Positions 15,437 to 27,027 of a DNA stretch of 64,000 nt are shown here, in pieces. Both the position numbers and the translations under genes were made by a program. The notes beneath the pieces were generated by a model, which was not told the DNA's origin, searched no databases, and saw only the letters and a program-made list of their open reading frames with translations. Within the stretch, counting starts at the first letter, position 1. Each line of letters starts with the position of its first letter. Source of the stretch: Neelides folsomi (Eukaryota; Arthropoda; Collembola; Neelipleona; Neelidae); contig JAQGBZ010000052.1 in the NCBI GenBank assembly GCA_034687125.1, positions 186,001-250,000 of the forward strand. The letters run 5' to 3'.

Positions 15437-17226
15437 ATGGGCGACGTTGATTTAATCACTCCTGGAACGGATGAAAGTAACTCTGGGTTCTTTTCGAGTA
15501 AACGAACGAGTCGTTTGGTGATTACAAACGCCAACGATGTTAATGCAAAAGACATGATCATTGAAGGCACAACCAACTTGGATGGAAACAAGAAAAAATG
15601 GCACATGAAGAAGAAATGGAAATCTTGCTTCTTTATGATTCTCTGGGCCAATCTCATCCTCATTGGGGTATTTTCAGTTTAAATGATTAATGAATAATAA
15701 TTAATAGTTAGTTAAACAATAATATCAATCCATTGAATTCTACCTGTAACTCATTGAATTGAATTTATCTAGGCAATGATTGGAGCATGGGCTTGGATTT
15801 ACCATACGATTTACAAAACTTTAACTCACACATTTGCTTGGGAAAGACTCCTTATGCCATTAGGATCTCTTTATGATGAATGCGTCGATCACGACCGCGT
15901 TGGGGAGAAAAAAATGTATATCAATATGGGACGATCTTGCCACTACAGCTATACAATGGTGTCAATAACTATCAATCATCTACCATAAATCTAATCAATT
16001 AGTTTTAATAAACATTACAAGATTTAATAAATATTACAAGATTTTTCACAAATTGGGATTTAACTAAATATTAATGCTGATAATTGAATAATTTGGGGTT
16101 TCTTATAGCCATGCGTTCCAATCATTTCGATGACTATTCTCTGTTTTATGTTCGTCAATGGAATTGGATGTGTCTTCAGTAAAAGCTACAGAAAATCGAA
16201 CCTCAGTTACATCGGGGTAATTCATAACACAAATATTTATTTTATGATTTATTTTATGAAGCATCAATTAAAATTTTAGTAAAATTAGTATGTTACATTA
16301 CACAATATATTAATTGTAGGTTAAAAATTGGGTTATTTGGCAAACAATCTTCTTCACCATTACTTTCATCACTGTTTCCGTTTTCTTTTACACTTCACTT
16401 GAATCACTTGAATCCAAAATGCTCCATAACTTAGGAAATAAAGATCCGTATAAAGTCACCCGGAGATGGGAAGTTACACAATTGACGGTATTTTCTTTAT
16501 TTTCAACTATTTATTATTTACATTTTAGCCTATCTTATAAAAATGAAATATTGGAATTAATCTTTAATAACTTCAATGGGTTTAGAATCAATGCTGTGGA
16601 ATGACTAACTATACGACTTGGAACGCTGCTAGCAATGAATATCCTTTCTCCTGTTGCAACTTTGAGGTAAGAATTTTGCAATTTATTAGAAGAGATAATA
16701 CAAAAATGATAAATTAGGTAATTATATTCTAAACTTGTACTGACAATGAAATTAAAATTTTAGAAAAGTTCTTGCAATGACTCGTCTGAAATGACTTTAC
16801 GAAAATTCGTGAATAAAAAAGGATGCTTTGAAAAAGAATATGATAAAATCATCTTTTATGGAAGTCTTGAACTCATTTTCCTCTTTTGCAGCTTCTTCTT
16901 TACGGTATATTAAATTTATATGAAATTAAAATGCTAAATGTTATAATCAGCTTATCAAAAGTCTTTTTCACTTATATTTTGTATGTTATGTTTTAATCTA
17001 TGTAAATTTAAAATTGTTTTAGACAATATTTTACTGCTTGCTTTCTCTTGTTTTCACGAATGAGGGACCAGTTTTGATGAGGAAGGAAATTGAAGAAGAC
17101 ATCACAACGGAAGAAATCCGAGTTGTTCTTTTGGACAATCACAATCAAGTCACTTACGACAATGACAAAACGGAGGTGATGAAGGCATTCACAGAACAAC
17201 CTAACATGCGAATCACCATCAATTAA
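15437..17226 (+). CDS. Tetraspanin
   Basis: A four-pass membrane organiser. Exons are 15437-15667, 15773-15958, 16109-16216, 16320-16487, 16586-16666, 16764-16904 and 17023-17226, coding 372 aa. Membrane spans lie at about 64-90, 140-165, 178-200 and 286-316. The large extracellular loop carries the diagnostic CCG (residues 234-236), then CC (254-255), C262 and C279, making a six-cysteine loop with the terminal GC pattern. The N-terminal cytoplasmic tail (about 60 aa) and C-terminal tail (about 55 aa, acidic) are long for the family. All six introns are phase 0. A polyadenylation signal AATAAA is at 17325-17330, about 100 bp past the stop. The closest subfamily cannot be told from sequence alone. 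Confidence 0.9.
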
Positions 17227-18290
17227 CCAATTCATTTCCAATATTATTAATATAAGAATATTCTCTAAAATAACGACGGGCTAATTTTAGTTAATTTAAA
17301 TTCAATAATAACCAAAGATCACGCAATAAATGAATCTGATTTCAACACTCCATAATTTATAGTCATTCTTAAATTAAAAGGTGTAATAATGTAATAAACC
17401 AAGGACCTGAGCCGAGCCCAAAAGAGTCATAATTCTCGGCTCATTCCCTACATTAATACACTTCCATTGCCAGACTTTTACTACTGAATGTGAGTGAGCC
17501 ATTGTCGGTCGTTGTAAGAAATACAACTAAAGTGAAAAAGAGATAAGTATGTTAGAAAATAAAATATATATATTGAATAGTTTGAATACTATTGCATTAA
17601 TAATTTATTACAAATTCAGACTTTATTTTATTTACAATATGATTTCACAGGTCTAGCATAAGGAAATATATCAATAATAGGTTAAAAATTAAATGTTAAA
17701 AGTGAGCATTAAAATTAAATTAAATTGTAAGCATAGTTGTAATTGGGATGAACACGAAATATTTAGCCTAGTAAGCATTAAAAATTACAATTGTTGATTA
17801 AAATTAAAGTATAGTAAGAGTATGTTCTGGAGGCTCAAGGAAATCTCATGACGACTTCTTGTCTCCAAAACCTCTCTTAGCATTTTTGTATTATCTCTTT
17901 TTGTGTCAATGGTCACTGTATAATAGGTGGACCCTTTCTATAATAAATACATAATATTTTGAATCACACCTCACATACAAACTCTCATTTCTTTGCACCA
18001 TCAGGCTTACAAGCCACAGAATATGTACGACTTACATACATTAGTGTAGACTGTAGTAGAAGCATAATAAATATATGGTATTTATGAATATCGAAAAACC
18101 TTTATAATAAAAAATCTTAAATTAATTTGTTTAAACATAGGCTTGGAAGCTTCATTGTATTTCATAAGTATCACGGATCCTTTGTTAAAACTATCATATA
18201 CATGATTCATGAACATGATTCATACAACAATTGTTTTTATTTCAATGATCATGATTAAGTGACGCAGCGATTTATTGAAAAAAAATGGAG
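17227..18290. other. Intergenic between convergent genes
   Basis: About 1.06 kb between the tetraspanin stop (plus) and the kinesin stop (minus), so mostly the two 3' UTRs. A 9-bp inverted repeat, TGAGCCGAG and its complement (17408-17416 / 17435-17443, 18-nt loop), is the only structure noticed. Confidence 0.55.
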
Positions 18291-21200
18291 TTAAACTTTA
18301 ACTCGTTTGGATGGGGAATGGTTAAAGAGTTCCTCGTCGCCGCTGTCGTCCAGACCACTAACATTAAACCCATTAGTCGAACCTATTAAACAAAGAACAA
18401 CTTTAGAATTTTTTATAGTTCTATAATAAAGAAAATTATATAACATTTAAGAAGTTTTAAAAATACCTTTTGAGCTCGCCTGGCTTTGATTTTTCTTCCG
18501 TGATCGAGTTCTTGGATTGGAAGTCTCTGGAAGTTGTTGATCTTTGGCTGATTGTTCCTTGGGCTCTTTTTTCACCTTCACTGCCCGGGCCTTAACAGTT
18601 CCCGAAGTGGCACTTGAGGAATCGCTTTCAATAAAAGCATCTTGTAATTGATAGTTTCCAGCAAGTGTTCCACACTTCTTCCTCTATAAATCAATAAATG
18701 GTTTAAGATATTAATATAAATTACATATTATAAAATATTATAAAACTATATTTTAGTAGAAATAATAACCAATGTTCGGTTCTCCGAATCCATCGAGTCT
18801 ATGCTTTCTTTCAAGTTTTTCTAAAAGAATAAATGACAATGGAGGCTTCTTCTTTTAATATTATATTTGCATTTAAATTTTGTAATATATTTCAAAATTA
18901 CAATTTCGCCGCTGAGTTTATAGTTATTTGATAGGAGGTTGTCAGTCTCGAACTTGCTATTTTCCAATTTTGCGTGCTAAATAATTTAAAGGAGAAAGTT
19001 TGTGATATTAATTGATTTTGATTTTAGTTTTAAAAGTTTATACTATAATTCATTATATGTAATGTAAAATTCGATTGTTAGAATCTTTACATATTCGAAG
19101 ATATTCGAATTGAGTTCATCTATACGTTTATTCAAAATTTCAATCTGGTTGAAATATTGAGCTGCAATCTGGACACCGTCATCGAAATCCTTTTGCAATT
19201 CCTATTAAGAATATTATGTATAAATGTTGTACTTTTGTATATGTATTAATATTCTTGATAAGTTTAATAAAACTAGACTAAATTTAAGGTTAATTTAACT
19301 AGACTTAAATGTAATTTAACATAATTTCAACATGAAAAATTTAATTACAGCAAATTTCTTCATATCGCTTAAATGAACTTCACAATCGGCTTTCTTCTTA
19401 TTCAATTCCTTCAAAATATCACCATGATCTCTCTCATTTTGATTCTGAATATCCTGAAAGAAATATAAAAGGTATAAACATTATGCGTAGTATATGGTAG
19501 TTTTGATAAAATGATCGTAGCAATTAGATCTTAAACCAAAGGGCTTACATTCAGATTTTGACGTAAAGTTGAGATTTCATTTTTCATCGAGATGTTTTCT
19601 TCTTCCATCTCTTTAATCGTTTGTTCATAACTCTCCTCCAAATTCTCAATTTTATATTCCAATTCCTTAATCCTAGAATCTTTCTTCATCAATTCCCGAC
19701 TAAGATCCTAATAAATGAAAGTCAAATCATGAATTACTTTCACACAATAAAGATTTGTTACCTTTATCTCTGGTGAATTTGGTTGATGAGTTGGCTTCTC
19801 TTTATTGTGTAATTCTCCTTCCTTGTCAAAAATATCTTGGTCAGTAGCATCTCCTGCAGCTGTAGCAAATGTTTCATTCATTTCTTCTTCATTATGATTA
19901 TTTTGCTCTTGAATCTTCACATCAAAAGAAATCCTCTTAAATGCTTGTTTGACCAGTGAGAGACGTTTCCCATTAATATTTTCCCTGACATTGGCAGCCG
20001 AAATTTGCGCTTCACTATAAAATTTTAAAATTAATCAATCACATGTTAATGAAATGATACAAGTTAAATTGACTTAAAAGTCTTACTCATATTCTTTCTT
20101 CATTTGCTCGATGATGTTTGTAAAATAATTATGAAGTTCTTCCTTGGTTTTCATTTCAATGGTTAAACATTTCTCCTTTAATTGGCGAACCTTTTTGTTC
20201 AAATGCCGAATGATTTCATCTTTTCCATCATCGGAAGCTGTCACGATCTCAACATTGATCTTATGTGGTGTAAGAACAGCAGGGGCAATTACACGTATTG
20301 CAGTAACTGGTTCTTTGTTTTCAGTATCAGACAAGTCTTCTGTGTTCGATCGATTTCGTTCCTCATCATCTTCAGCGATTTCAACCAAGTCGAGAATGTC
20401 TGAACAGGATTTGGATTCTTGAAAAGAACTTTCGGCAGTTCGAGTAGCTTTAATCGACTTTCGCAATGCTTTACCAAACTTTGACTTCGGTATCAATGGT
20501 TCAATCTTCTTGAAAGCGAGAACCTTAAAGTCATTTAATATAGATTTACAATAACTATAAAATTATATTTCTTTCTCTATATTAATGTACATCAATATTT
20601 ATTTAGATATTTATTAATATTAATACTTTGTTGGCGATGGCCGCATTTGTAAGGACATGGATAGTTGAATCCAGAAATTCAGTAGTAAGATTTACATTAG
20701 TAATCATTTGGATATGAGTCGGCCCAGTGAGATAAACATGAAACAGTTGAGTGAGTTTTGAGTCTCGATATGGAATTAAAATCTTTTTTCCGTGCTGCCT
20801 TTCTCTGTAAATTCAAAGTCAGTTCGTTTAACTCCTCTCCTTTAATTTGGCGAACAAAATAATTATTAATAAAAAAATAATTCGTTACCTTAAAGCACGA
20901 ATGCATCTGATCAACACAAGGAGGGATTGATTAATTGATCCAGATTCGTGAAGTCTCAAACCTTTATTTCCAGTTTGACTAACTCGTTCTGTTCCGGCCA
21001 AGTCACAGAAAGACATCCTTAAATTTAATTAATGATAACATTATTAAAAGCCCTTATCAAGATAAGTTAAAGTAAGTTTTGTTCAATTCACCTTGTGGGG
21101 GTCCCAATAGGCATGACGTATTTATTTGTAACACGAAGCTTGAGGAGTCTTATGGTAAATACAGAATGCGAACGGCTGGAGTTTGTATTCATCAAAGTTG

Positions 21201-22748
21201 CTGCAAATCTCAAGTTGTTTTTTCCAACCATAAAAAGCTGATATGCTTCTTCGGCAGTATTAACATTTACCTCAGTCAAGTCTAGTTAACAAATGAAATT
21301 TTAAAATTTAACTGTTGCATCCAATTAAATGAAATAGGTATTACATTATAATATTGCTACATATCATTTCAAATATAATAATTAGGATAAAATTAATTAA
21401 ACCTACCTTTAACTACATAGCTTCCATTGGTGTTGGTGTGAAGCTTCTTCTCGACTCTTTTTTTACCATGTTCTGGAATATCAAACAGGTCGTAGACCTT
21501 CTCGTTGTATATTTCAACGTAACTTATCCATACTGAATACAGATTTTCATCTGGAGTGAGTGAGTCGGATACGGCAGTGGCTATGTAAAAAAGCAAATTT
21601 AAATATTTACATGCATATGTTATACAATATGGGACAGTTTTTTTTACAAAATTTTGATTATTTTGAAAAATAGGCTCTTGTTAAACATAAAAGTATTACA
21701 TGGGACTGAGGCCAAGTTAGGAGCTGCTCCAACAATTGACGAGTTAAAGGATGCATTGCTTTTAACAAAGGAATCTCGGAAATCCGTAAGTTGAATCGGC
21801 TTCTAAAAGGATTAAAGAAAACTTAATTAAGTTTATTACCATAATATTTCCAAGCTATAGAAAATTCCTAGAATATAGGTTGAATTGTTGGATAATATTT
21901 TTAGCTAAAACGCACCTTCTTAATTTCTCCAAGAAGTTTTTGTTTCACTTCATCAAGACGCAAAGCTTCATCTTTAGAGATGTTGATGACTTCGTTGTGA
22001 TTATGCGGTTTGATATCTCCTTTTGTATAGAGGGAATCTTCAAGACAGTTGAATAGGAAGTCGAAGGATCTTGGAATTATCCCAAAGTTTTGTCCAGCAC
22101 CTTAAAAATATCATTTGTGTATATTCAATTCAAGAAATAAATAGATATTTGTGTGTAATTAGCCTTTCCCATTTTTTGCATTTAAAATTAGTACCTTGCA
22201 TCGTGTAAGTTTTCCCTGAGTTTGTGGCTCCATAACTGAAAAAGAGACAGTTCTCAGCTGATCCATAAAATTTTTCAAGATTGGGTCGGACACATTCTTC
22301 GAAAACTTCCACTTGAGTACAACTTTTGTCCAAAATAGTGGAAAAATAATATTTCATGCTCTTTTTTCCATGCTTAAGAAGGAGAGTTGTGGGATTTTGG
22401 ATTTCAAAGATCTAGATAAAATAAATCATTATTTATGTATGTTATTCATAGATTAATAACACAAATTACAAATAATAAAATAATACAAAAGTATAGTAAA
22501 TAGATTATCATCATTTTTACATCTGATTCATTTTCAACATTTTTTGAATTTTTGTTGATATGAGGTGGCCGAATTCGTAAGAAAGTTTTAATATGTTCAG
22601 CATCGATCGTTTGCGGCTTTATGACAGGGACATCTAACATAGTGTCGAGATCGACCATCATATCAAATTGCTCGATGGGTTCCGGCTCCATTACAACACC
22701 GTTTGCCAAATCGACAAAAGAAGGTCTGACTAAATTAGCTTCTTCCAT
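18291..22748 (-). CDS. Kinesin-6 family motor, KIF20/MKLP2-like
   Basis: A plus-end microtubule motor expected to act at the spindle midzone in cytokinesis. It has 17 exons: 22748-22521, 22411-22195, 22100-21916, 21802-21700, 21580-21407, 21281-21092, 21017-20889, 20804-20627, 20523-20087, 20014-19762, 19707-19549, 19453-19349, 19201-19091, 18976-18902, 18820-18770, 18683-18467 and 18382-18291, giving 967 aa. The motor spans about 50-470: P-loop ATNSGKTYTM near 140, switch I NTNSSRSH near 345, switch II DLAGTE near 372, and IPYRDSKLTQLF. A long insertion between P-loop and switch I (about 175-250) is typical of kinesin-6. Residues 600-860 are Glu/Lys-rich coiled coil. A basic Ser-rich tail ends in PSKRVKV, a possible nuclear signal. 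Exons 11-15 are small phase-0 modules. Confidence 0.95.
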
Positions 22749-23716
22749 GAATTAAAATTAAAAATTTACAATAAAGTAAACCTTAATACTTTGATTGTCA
22801 ACCCCTGATCATAAATGAATAATATATTTTTATGTAAATAAAAAGATTTGATATATGAATGACCAATACTATAAACTTTAAATTATTATAATTATTAAGC
22901 ACAATCACTCAAGAGGACAACAAGGAAAAAATAGTTTTTGCTAGAGAACAAACACTTATAATTCAATTGCAATTAGTTTTAACTGTCCAATTACGAGTCT
23001 TTGATCAATTTAGGATATTTGTCAGATGAATCTTGGTGGATCGGCAAGGATTGGTGAATGGAAATGAGAAATAAGCGCAAGTTGAAACACGAATGTAAAT
23101 ACTTTTGTCCGTTTCTCTTTTTTCCCTCACATGATAATAATACAAAGGTATGCGCAACTGCAACAGCCAACAATTTCCCGCTTATTCGGAGCTTCGCACA
23201 TTGCTCTTTAGCATTAACCCCCCTGCTTAATTGCATTTAATAACTTTAATTACATTTTACATGTAATTAAATTAATAATACTAATTAAGCAAATCCATTT
23301 TCTTAATTAAATTAACTCCAAAAGTAGTTCATGTATTTTTGGAATGAGTACACATTAATTTATGCACGAATAAATCCCGAAGTCAAAAATCTGATATGAT
23401 ATTCTACATTATAAAAGAATTCATTCAAAATAAATATAATTTAAAAAATATATTTTATGATAATTTTCAATGTCATTAAAATTATATTAAAGAAAAAGGT
23501 TTTATACATGTTATAAAAAATTGATAGTTATTTTAAGTTATTGTTACAATTAAAACTTATTTTATACGAACACATTGATGAACACAATCTTTTGAATAAA
23601 TTACAGTCTTTAAATTGAAATGAGTTTAACTTGATTGAAGGATTCTTTCAGCTTTGACTATAAATTACAATTTGTTTAAAAACATTTATATAATATTTAA
23701 TTGGGATTAGGAGTAT
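22749..23716. other. Intergenic, no gene supported
   Basis: The upstream region of the kinesin gene and the 3' flank of the pogo-derived gene. Short open stretches near 22991-23240 on both strands lack start, splice or family support. Confidence 0.55.
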
Positions 23717-26140
23717 TTATGAGGTTAGGTGTGTTCCACACAATACCTTTTGGTTATTGATTTCAATAAATGCGGAGTGAACCCAATCGACCAAATCATT
23801 AGTGATGGGAAGTTTCATTTGTTTCTCGTCTTTGTCTTTTATGTGTGCGATCCATTTGTCTTCGACCAATTTCTAAAATAAAGTCAAATTAGTTAACCAT
23901 TTTATAGTGTTTATATTTAAGCATCTTAATAATGAAGTATAAATCATGATTATATTAATAAGCGTTTTATGTTTTAAATGTTATGAAATAAAATGATAAA
24001 TGGCTTACTAAAAATGCTCTACGTGCGTAGACATTAAGTGGCTGCAATTTGGCTGAACATCCAGGAGGAAAAACTTTTTGCTTGATATCGAATTTTTCGC
24101 ATTTTTCCTTCATGAGATGATGAAGGTCATAGGAATCCATAAATAAAAAGCTTTCTCCTGCTCCAACACATTTAACCCATATAAGTTCCAGCCATTTTTC
24201 CAAACACATGATAGTCGGCTCAGTCGTTTTGGCATAATACACAACTACGGGGTTTTCATTTTTGATAAATAGTTGATTCAGATTTTTTTCTCCTTCCGCC
24301 TAAATTATATAAATTAATATTAAAATTTAATTAATATAATAAATTAGTTAGTTCTTAATCTGTTCATGAAGTTAATTTTTACCTTTACTATGATCATTGG
24401 CGTTAAAAGCTCTCCATTAGCTAAAATTCCCAAAATGAGCGTCGCATGACAATTTTTAATTGTGATTTTCCTCTTTCTTGATATTTTATCAGGAGTGTCT
24501 TTCTTATCCGACTGACTCGAAGTTGGGAATGAGAAATTGAGAGGAATTTCGTCAATAGCTCCAATCCGCTCTAAATTGCAATCTTTGGAGAATTGGTCGG
24601 AATTTAAAAATTTTTCTACATCCTTCGCTAAATTTGGTGGGAAATCAAAATCGCAAAATCCTTCCCAATTGATGAGTAAATGATGTCTTTTGACAAAGCG
24701 AGTGGCCCATCCAATCGAAGCTCTAAAATCCGGCTTCTTTTCGTTTAACTGCTCACGGGAATAGTTTTGCAAATCGAGGTAGCTAACCGGGACGTTATTG
24801 TCATATTGGGTCAAGACCCAAGTGATGATTGGATTGTCTTCCTCTGCACGTTGTTGAGATATTTTTTTGAATCTTTCACACCAACGGCGATACCAACCAT
24901 ATGAACATTGAATCGTTTCAATCCCTTTCTCTCTATAATAATAAAAATTACAAAATTACAAAATTAAAATAAAAATTATAATTAAAGAGACGTTTAAAAA
25001 TTAATTAATTTAATTTAATTTAAATATTTTGAATTTATATAATACAGATGGACTAAATTATCAAGGGATTGTGATTTTGTAATAAATGATTAAAAATTAA
25101 TCATTACCTCACCTGTATAATTGTAAAGCTTTTTTTCGAATTTGAGCACTTGAAGGTTTAGAAGGCAATTGATCTTCGACCCAGTCAAAAACTGCAGTTT
25201 CCACATCAAAATCCGCAAGTTGTTTGGAGCTCCATAAAGAAATTGTTCCTCGAGATGTTTTGGATGCGGATTGTTCCACAGAAGGACTCAAATTCCTCTT
25301 TCTGGTTTCAAGCTCTTCGGAAGTTTTTTTAATCAGCGTTTCGTATGAACGAATCCAATCAAACATTCGTCGTTGGGAAATTGCAAAGAGTCGGGACGAA
25401 GATCGCTGGCCAAATTTCTTCCCAAACTCAGCCACTTCAAGCTTGAATTGTGATGAATACTAAAAAAGAAACACATTATTGGCATGAATTAAAACTATTA
25501 TTATATTAATTAAAATTTTAATTATTATGCAATTGAATAAAATCACCTTCGTCTTTTTAGATAATTGAACATTTTTGTCTTTGGTATTTTTTTCACTTGA
25601 TTCTTCTCCTTCATTGCTTTCTAATTTCTCTTTAATACAAAGTTTGATTTTCTTATATAGTTCAAATAACCATAAATAGGAATTATCTGAAGATGTCGAA
25701 GAACAATTCTGGCCTTTATTCCACTTTTGTAGAATTAATTCAATTTGATCAACTACGTCTCCTTGTTCAATTGGTAAACAATCGGAGGAAGTTCTCTTTG
25801 ACTTGAGCCAATTAATAAATTCAGTCTCTGCTGTTTCTTCTCCATGATTGGATTCGTTAATTGTCTCTGTTTCATGATCAGTCTCTTTGTTAATTGTACT
25901 ATTATCTGCAATCAGTCTTAACTCATCTTGTCTTTTTTCCTCTTTGATCCAATCCGAAATGGTTGTTTTGTGAATTTGGAATTTCTTGGAAGCTTCAGCT
26001 ATTGAAACACTTTTATTATCATTATCTGGATCTTTGAGGGAATTTAATACTTTTTTCTTAAAATTAGGTGAATATCTCTCTGATGACTTTTGACTTAATG
26101 GTTTCACAGGGGTCAAGGATCGACCATTGTCAAGATTCAT
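23717..26140 (-). CDS. Spliced pogo/CENP-B-type transposase-derived protein
   Basis: Exons are 26140-25547, 25459-25113, 24932-24383, 24299-24009 and 23872-23717, coding 645 aa. Two psq/Brinker-like helix-turn-helix modules open exons 1 and 2 (RYSPNFKKKVL with KTTISDWIKEE; YSSQFKLEVAEFG with QRRMFDWIRS). A CENP-B/Tc5-type HTH follows across the exon 2/3 join (PSSAQIRKKALQLYREKG, YRRWCERF). The DDE_1 core has Asp441 (AIDEIPL), Asp552 (LFMDSYD) and, 33 residues on, PPGCSAKLQPLN with Asn586 where pogo enzymes have the last Asp. No terminal inverted repeats were found around it. Four introns plus the lost acidic residue favour a host-domesticated gene or an old inactive copy. ATG at 26140 is used rather than an upstream GTG. 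Confidence 0.88.
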
Positions 26141-26400
26141 TTTGACTTTCACAGATAAAATAAAATATGAAGTCTCATATTCTCATTATTTTTGATTCTG
26201 TCAAAATGAGAATTCAAGAATCCCAGAAATCAGAGCGGGTTTTTGTCACATGGAAGTAAAATGACCCAAAGAACTGCCCATTAAATAAAAATTAAACGAT
26301 CCGAATATTAACTAATAATTAATTACTTAATAAGTTAATAAAATAATTCTAATATAATATTTTCTTTTATTTAATTATGGGGCCCGATGACCCCTAGAAA

Positions 26401-26580
26401 TTATTTTAGTTTTTTCTTCTTCCGCTTCCGATGACTTGGCCACAATTCTTTATGGACCGATTTCCAGTGAGCTTCGAGGTCCACGATTTCCCGAAATGCT
26501 TTGTTCGGGCAAATCGAACACGTAAAGTGCCTCTGTCGAAGTGCATGGCAAGAAAGCTTATGGTGTAAAAAACCTTTCAT
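26401..26580 (-). CDS. Small C2H2 zinc-finger ORF (possible terminal exon)
   Basis: A 59-codon frame from ATG at 26580 holds one good C2H2 finger (FTCSICPNKAF, then LEAHWKSVH). The residual HHKLSCH in front looks like the end of another finger, and a basic tail RKRKKKKLK follows. An AG directly before the ATG would allow it to be the last exon of a longer gene, but I found no upstream exon. It could be a fragment of a zinc-finger gene or of the mobile element nearby. Confidence 0.4.
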   Translation of the reverse strand: MKGFLHHKLSCHALRQRHFTCSICPNKAFREIVDLEAHWKSVHKELWPSHRKRKKKKLK

Positions 26581-27027
26581 GCTTTTATAAGATTTTTGGT
26601 ACCTTCATCAACCCTTTTGGGTCTTACGGGTCTATCGGGTCTTCCATTGTGGGATAGGATACACGTGAATAAAATAGTGGATAGGGGGTGAACGTTTTTA
26701 TCACTTGGAAGTTTCTTTTATTTAACATGGAATTCACCAAGTCATATATTTTGTATATGTAATTGATTGCAGTATTTAATTGAAATTGAATTTAAGCAAA
26801 ATAATATAATATAATTGACCATAATATGTTATAATATATAGCACATAAAGTATGAACTATCTAATATGGTTTTTTTATTAAAATTATATTATTAAGCATC
26901 TATTTAACTGATTTTGCATGAAAAAGTAAGAATATGAATTGGAGTCAAAGTATTCATTAAGTTAAAGTGCAACAAATACTGATCTGGTAATTTTGTATAT
27001 TATATAATTTTATTAAATATTTTTAAA
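26581..27027. other. Intergenic, no gene supported
   Basis: AT-rich sequence. Three short iterations of CGGGTCT-like sequence lie at about 26617-26643. Nothing else is supportable. Confidence 0.5.

Noticed and set aside
17408-17443. 9-bp inverted repeat with 18-nt loop
   Set aside because: Short enough to arise by chance; noted only in the intergenic entry.
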